A stretch of DNA of 64,000 nt from NCBI RefSeq assembly GCF_030866765.1, contig NZ_CP133017.1:5050501-5114500 (forward strand). The letters run 5' to 3'. Both the position numbers and the translations under genes were made by a program. The notes beneath the pieces were generated by a model. The model was not told where the DNA came from. It ran no database searches and worked only from the letters and a program-made list of their open reading frames with translations. Position 1 is the stretch's first letter; every line of letters begins with the position of its first letter. Positions 61,294 to 64,000 of the stretch are shown here, one piece after another. This stretch comes from Paenibacillus silvisoli. GTDB lineage: Bacteria; Bacillota; Bacilli; Paenibacillales; Paenibacillaceae.

Positions 61294-62273
61294 AGCAGAA
61301 AACCGCCCCGGATGAGCATCGACCGGATTTCATCCTTCGTCAGCAGCGATTGGCTCGAGCTGTAGCTCTCGAAATCAACGCTTGGATAAACGCTGTAATG
61401 CTGGCGCAGCCCCGGGATATCGATCGTCGGCAGGATGACCAAATATTCCTCGTCATACACCACCGTCGTCGTGCTCTCGTGATCGGTCAACAAAATCTCA
61501 TGAATTTTCTCGCCCGGCCGAATTCCGGTCTCCACCTTTGTGGCAGGCAGGCCTAAATCCTCGATCAGCACATCCGCCAAGTCGACAATGCGGCAGGTCG
61601 GCATCGTCATGACGAAGATCTCCCCGCCGATGCTTTCTTCCGAAGCCTTGAACAGCAGCTTGATGGCGTCCTGCAGCGTCAGGAAGAAGCGCGTCATTTT
61701 CATGTCGGTGATGCGCACTTGCCCTTTCGTCCGGATCTGATTCATGAACAGGTGCACGACGCTCCCGTTCGTGCCAAGCACGTTGCCGCCGCGCACGCAG
61801 ACAAAGGTCGTTTCGGAATTCAGCAGGTTCGCGTACACGATCAGCTTCTCCCCGATCGCCTTCGTCATGCCGTAAAAGTTGGACGGATTCGCCGCTTTGT
61901 CGGTAGAAATATAAACGACTCGTTTCACTCCGTTTGCAATGGCCGCTTCGATGACGTTTTGCGTACCGATGACGTTGGTTTTGAGCGCTTCGTAAGGCTG
62001 ATCCTCGCAGACGGGCACATGCTTCAGCGCTGCCAGATGGAAGACGTAGTCGACCCGCTCGCACGCGCGCATCAGCGCTTCTTTATCGCGGATATCGCCG
62101 ATGCAGAAGGTCAGACGCGGATCCTCGAACGCCCGGCTCATCGCCACCTGGCTGGACTCGTTACGGGAAAACACGATAATTTGTTTGGGCTGCTGAGGCA
62201 GCAGCTGGCGGATTAGTTCGTAGCCCCAGGACCCCGTTCCCCCGGTGACCAGTATGCGCTGATTACTAAACAT
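61290..62273 (-). CDS. UDP-GlcNAc 4,6-dehydratase-like (FlaA1/CapE/WbvB family)
   Basis: 327 residues from ATG 62273 (GGAGGG 7 bases upstream, inside the end of the epimerase gene). GGTGSWGYELIRQLLP binds NAD; VYISTDKAANPSNFYGMTKAIGE has the STDKA and YGMTK motif of the family. Removes water from UDP-GlcNAc to the 4-keto-6-deoxy form, with C5 inversion in CapE-type members. Soluble, unlike the long membrane-bound forms. It overlaps the epimerase by 8 bp. Confidence 0.9.
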   Translation of the reverse strand: MFSNQRILVTGGTGSWGYELIRQLLPQQPKQIIVFSRNESSQVAMSRAFEDPRLTFCIGDIRDKEALMRACERVDYVFHLAALKHVPVCEDQPYEALKTNVIGTQNVIEAAIANGVKRVVYISTDKAANPSNFYGMTKAIGEKLIVYANLLNSETTFVCVRGGNVLGTNGSVVHLFMNQIRTKGQVRITDMKMTRFFLTLQDAIKLLFKASEESIGGEIFVMTMPTCRIVDLADVLIEDLGLPATKVETGIRPGEKIHEILLTDHESTTTVVYDEEYLVILPTIDIPGLRQHYSVYPSVDFESYSSSQSLLTKDEIRSMLIRGGFLL

Positions 62274-63360
62274 TCCATTTCCCTCCAAGCACAAATTTGA
62301 CCACTTTATCCGATACGTCTTTTGCCAAATAGCCTTCCGGGCAGTCCCAGGTCGCGGGCAGCGCCGTCATGATGACCGCCGCCTCCTCGATCCGCTCCGC
62401 CTTCAGGCCGCAGACCACGTTGCTGCCGCAGTCGATCGTCTCCGGACGCTCCGTCGTCTGCCGAATCGTCACCGTCGGTACGCCGAACAGGCAGCATTCC
62501 TCCTGCACGGTGCCGCTGTCGGTGATTGCGCAATGCGCATGCTGTTCCAGCCGGACGAAGTCGAAGAACCCGAGCGGCTCATGAAAGACGACCCGCTCAT
62601 CCATCGTCACGTCTACGCTGCCGCTGTCGATCCGCGACCGCGTCCGGGGGTGAATGCTGCAGATGACCCGCTTATCGAAGCGCGCCGCCACGCGGTTCAG
62701 CCCTTCCAGAATGCCGGTCAGCCGCTCCGGCACGTCAACGTTCTCGGCGCGGTGCGCCGTTACGAGCACGTAGCCGCCGGATGCAAGTCCGAACCGCTCC
62801 AGCACGTCGCTGGCGTCGATTTGCGGCTTGTAATGCTGGATGACCTCGTAGATCGGATTGCCTGTCAGCACGATCCGGTTGCTCGGATACCCTTCGCGCA
62901 GCAAATTGCTTTTGCTGTACGACGTATACGGCATATTGATGCTGGCAACGGCGTCGATGATGCGCCGGTTTTTCTCCTCCGGCACCGACAGGTCGTAGCA
63001 GCGGTTGCCGGCTTCCATATGCACGACCGGAATGCCCATCCGTTCGGCAACGATGGCGCACAGTGCGCTGTTCGTGTCGCCGAGCAGCAGGACGACGTCC
63101 GGCTTGTGGGCCGTCAAGATCCGCTCCACTTCGCCGAACATGACGGACAGCTGACCGCCGAGCGTCTGCCGCGCGTCGGTAAACAGATAATCCGGCTGGC
63201 GCAAGCCGAGCTCCCTGAAGAACACGTCGCTGAGCGATGGAGAAAAGTTCTGTCCGGTATGCACGAGCACATGCTTTTCGGCTAGCGCATCCAGCTTCTG
63301 AATAATAAGACTAAGTCGAATAATTTCGGGGCGCGTGCCCAAAATCGTTACAACGCGCAT
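62266..63360 (-). CDS. UDP-GlcNAc 2-epimerase-like (WecB/CapG/WbvD family)
   Basis: 364 residues from ATG 63360 (AAGGAGG 9 bases upstream). ILGTRPEIIRLSLIIQKL begins the fold; VLLLGDTNSALCAIVAERMG, HMEAGNRCYDLSVPEEKNRR and TDSGTVQEECCLFGVP are the substrate motifs. Inverts C2 of a UDP-HexNAc. With the dehydratase and reductase it makes the three-step set for a UDP-N-acetyl-6-deoxy-L-hexosamine. Confidence 0.92.
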   Translation of the reverse strand: MRVVTILGTRPEIIRLSLIIQKLDALAEKHVLVHTGQNFSPSLSDVFFRELGLRQPDYLFTDARQTLGGQLSVMFGEVERILTAHKPDVVLLLGDTNSALCAIVAERMGIPVVHMEAGNRCYDLSVPEEKNRRIIDAVASINMPYTSYSKSNLLREGYPSNRIVLTGNPIYEVIQHYKPQIDASDVLERFGLASGGYVLVTAHRAENVDVPERLTGILEGLNRVAARFDKRVICSIHPRTRSRIDSGSVDVTMDERVVFHEPLGFFDFVRLEQHAHCAITDSGTVQEECCLFGVPTVTIRQTTERPETIDCGSNVVCGLKAERIEEAAVIMTALPATWDCPEGYLAKDVSDKVVKFVLGGKWNV

Positions 63361-63394
63361 GAAACGTCCCCTCCTTCGTCGTTCATCCACGCAG

Positions 63395-64000
63395 CTAGCG
63401 CTTCTTCTTGCTCTTCGCTCCTCGAGCTCCCTGAGCTCCCCGAGCTCCCCGAGCCCTCCGGCTGCCGCCGCTCAGCGGCCGGCGCCGTTTCAATCCTCCC
63501 CTTCCGAGCAGCCGGCGCTTCCCCTTCCGGCCGGAAGTCCGTTTGCGTCTTCGTCTGTTCGCCGTGCCAATCGGCGCGCCTTTCGGCCATGCGGCAATGT
63601 AAGCATCGGGTACCTCGCGAACCTCTCCCATGCGGTAGCCCGCCCGCTGGAAGGAACGGATCGAGCGAAACGGCCGCAGCATGCCGCCTTCGAACTTGTA
63701 GATCGTCGGCGCGCTTCCTTTCAGCACCGTCGGCGGCGTGTAGCCGCGAACCGGCAGCGTATCGGTGAAGCTGCGGAGCCGGTCCCGGTAAGCCCCGATC
63801 CCGTACACCGCATGCGCCAGCTGCGCGTTGCGGGCGCCGATCATCTGCATCGCGCTTTCGTCGGCCAACAGCGAGGAAACGCGGACCGTCAGCCCCGCAA
63901 TGTCGCCGGTCGGCGCGACGAACGCTTCGTTTGCGGTGGCTCGGCCTATTTCAGAGAGTCCGCCGGAGCCGTACACGACGACCGGCTTTCCGAACACCAT
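63395..64000 (-). CDS. GT4-type glycosyltransferase C-terminus with basic tail (cut by window)
   Basis: 201 residues visible; the frame runs on beyond the window, so the start is missing. The first 100 residues are the end of a GT-B domain (VFGKPVVVYGSGGLSEI, AHAVYGIGAYRDRLRSF). A small domain follows (IYKFEGGMLRPFRSI ... AGYRMGEVREVPDAYIAAWPKG), like the short domains in surface proteins with the pattern V..V....L...P.G. The last 50 residues are almost only Arg, Lys, Gly, Ser (RRRRKRTSGRKGKRR, RARGARGAQGARGAKSKKKR). It ends 35 bp before the WecB-like start. Confidence 0.75.
   Translation of the reverse strand: MVFGKPVVVYGSGGLSEIGRATANEAFVAPTGDIAGLTVRVSSLLADESAMQMIGARNAQLAHAVYGIGAYRDRLRSFTDTLPVRGYTPPTVLKGSAPTIYKFEGGMLRPFRSIRSFQRAGYRMGEVREVPDAYIAAWPKGAPIGTANRRRRKRTSGRKGKRRLLGRGGLKRRRPLSGGSRRARGARGAQGARGAKSKKKR

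Overview
This window looks like a chromosomal segment of a spore-forming, plant- or soil-associated Firmicute of the Paenibacillaceae (Paenibacillus or Cohnella type). The evidence is the GC-rich coding, strong AGGAGG ribosome sites with many GTG/TTG starts, LplA/LplB/LplC sugar transporters paired with YesM/YesN two-component systems, AraR and FapR operators, a Trp T-box, CotS-like kinase folds and an AraM/EgsA-type glycerol-1-phosphate dehydrogenase. No rRNA, tRNA, prophage or CRISPR array was seen.

Layout. 1-7.1 kb: left-truncated sugar ABC importer with a YesM-type kinase, divergent from a GH78-like rhamnosidase. 7.8-12.9 kb: araR-araD-araB-araA arabinose locus with three AraR-like operators. 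13-17.6 kb: OmpR-type two-component system, cell-wall amidase and a duplicated-domain membrane protein. 18.5-20.6 kb: FapR-controlled fabH and a membrane-anchored J-like protein. 20.6-21.9 kb: a large hairpin/tandem-repeat island. 21.9-26.3 kb: egsA and an RND exporter. 26.4-31.6 kb: two glycosyltransferases, a kinase-fold protein, a Stf0-like sulfotransferase behind an apparent attenuator, and two tandem paralogous small proteins of unknown function. 31.6-34.1 kb: MFS exporter and TetR regulator. 34.3-36.2 kb: an intact group IIC intron sitting directly behind a terminator. 36.3-40 kb: apionate-lactonase-like protein, Pcp, YkvA and a hypothetical protein. 40.5-47.6 kb: a complete sugar ABC importer with YesMN. 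47.7-54 kb: small stand-alone enzymes and a T-box-controlled TrpRS. 54-58.4 kb: serine hydrolase, a secreted GH87-like beta-helix enzyme and a Nudix protein. 58.6-64 kb: a tightly overlapping nucleotide-sugar/glycosyltransferase operon (WecB-, FlaA1- and RmlD-like), probably making a UDP-N-acetyl-6-deoxy-L-hexosamine.

The main themes are plant polysaccharide sensing, uptake and breakdown (GH78, ara, two YesMN/Lpl systems, GH87) and surface-glycan construction (two glycosyltransferase loci). The most unusual features are the intergenic islands at about 7.2, 20.7-21.8, 34.2, 40.1 and 58.5 kb, which share a vocabulary of short perfect hairpins (same architecture, different stem sequences); the leader peptide plus terminator in front of the sulfotransferase; and the tandem pair of small proteins next to it.
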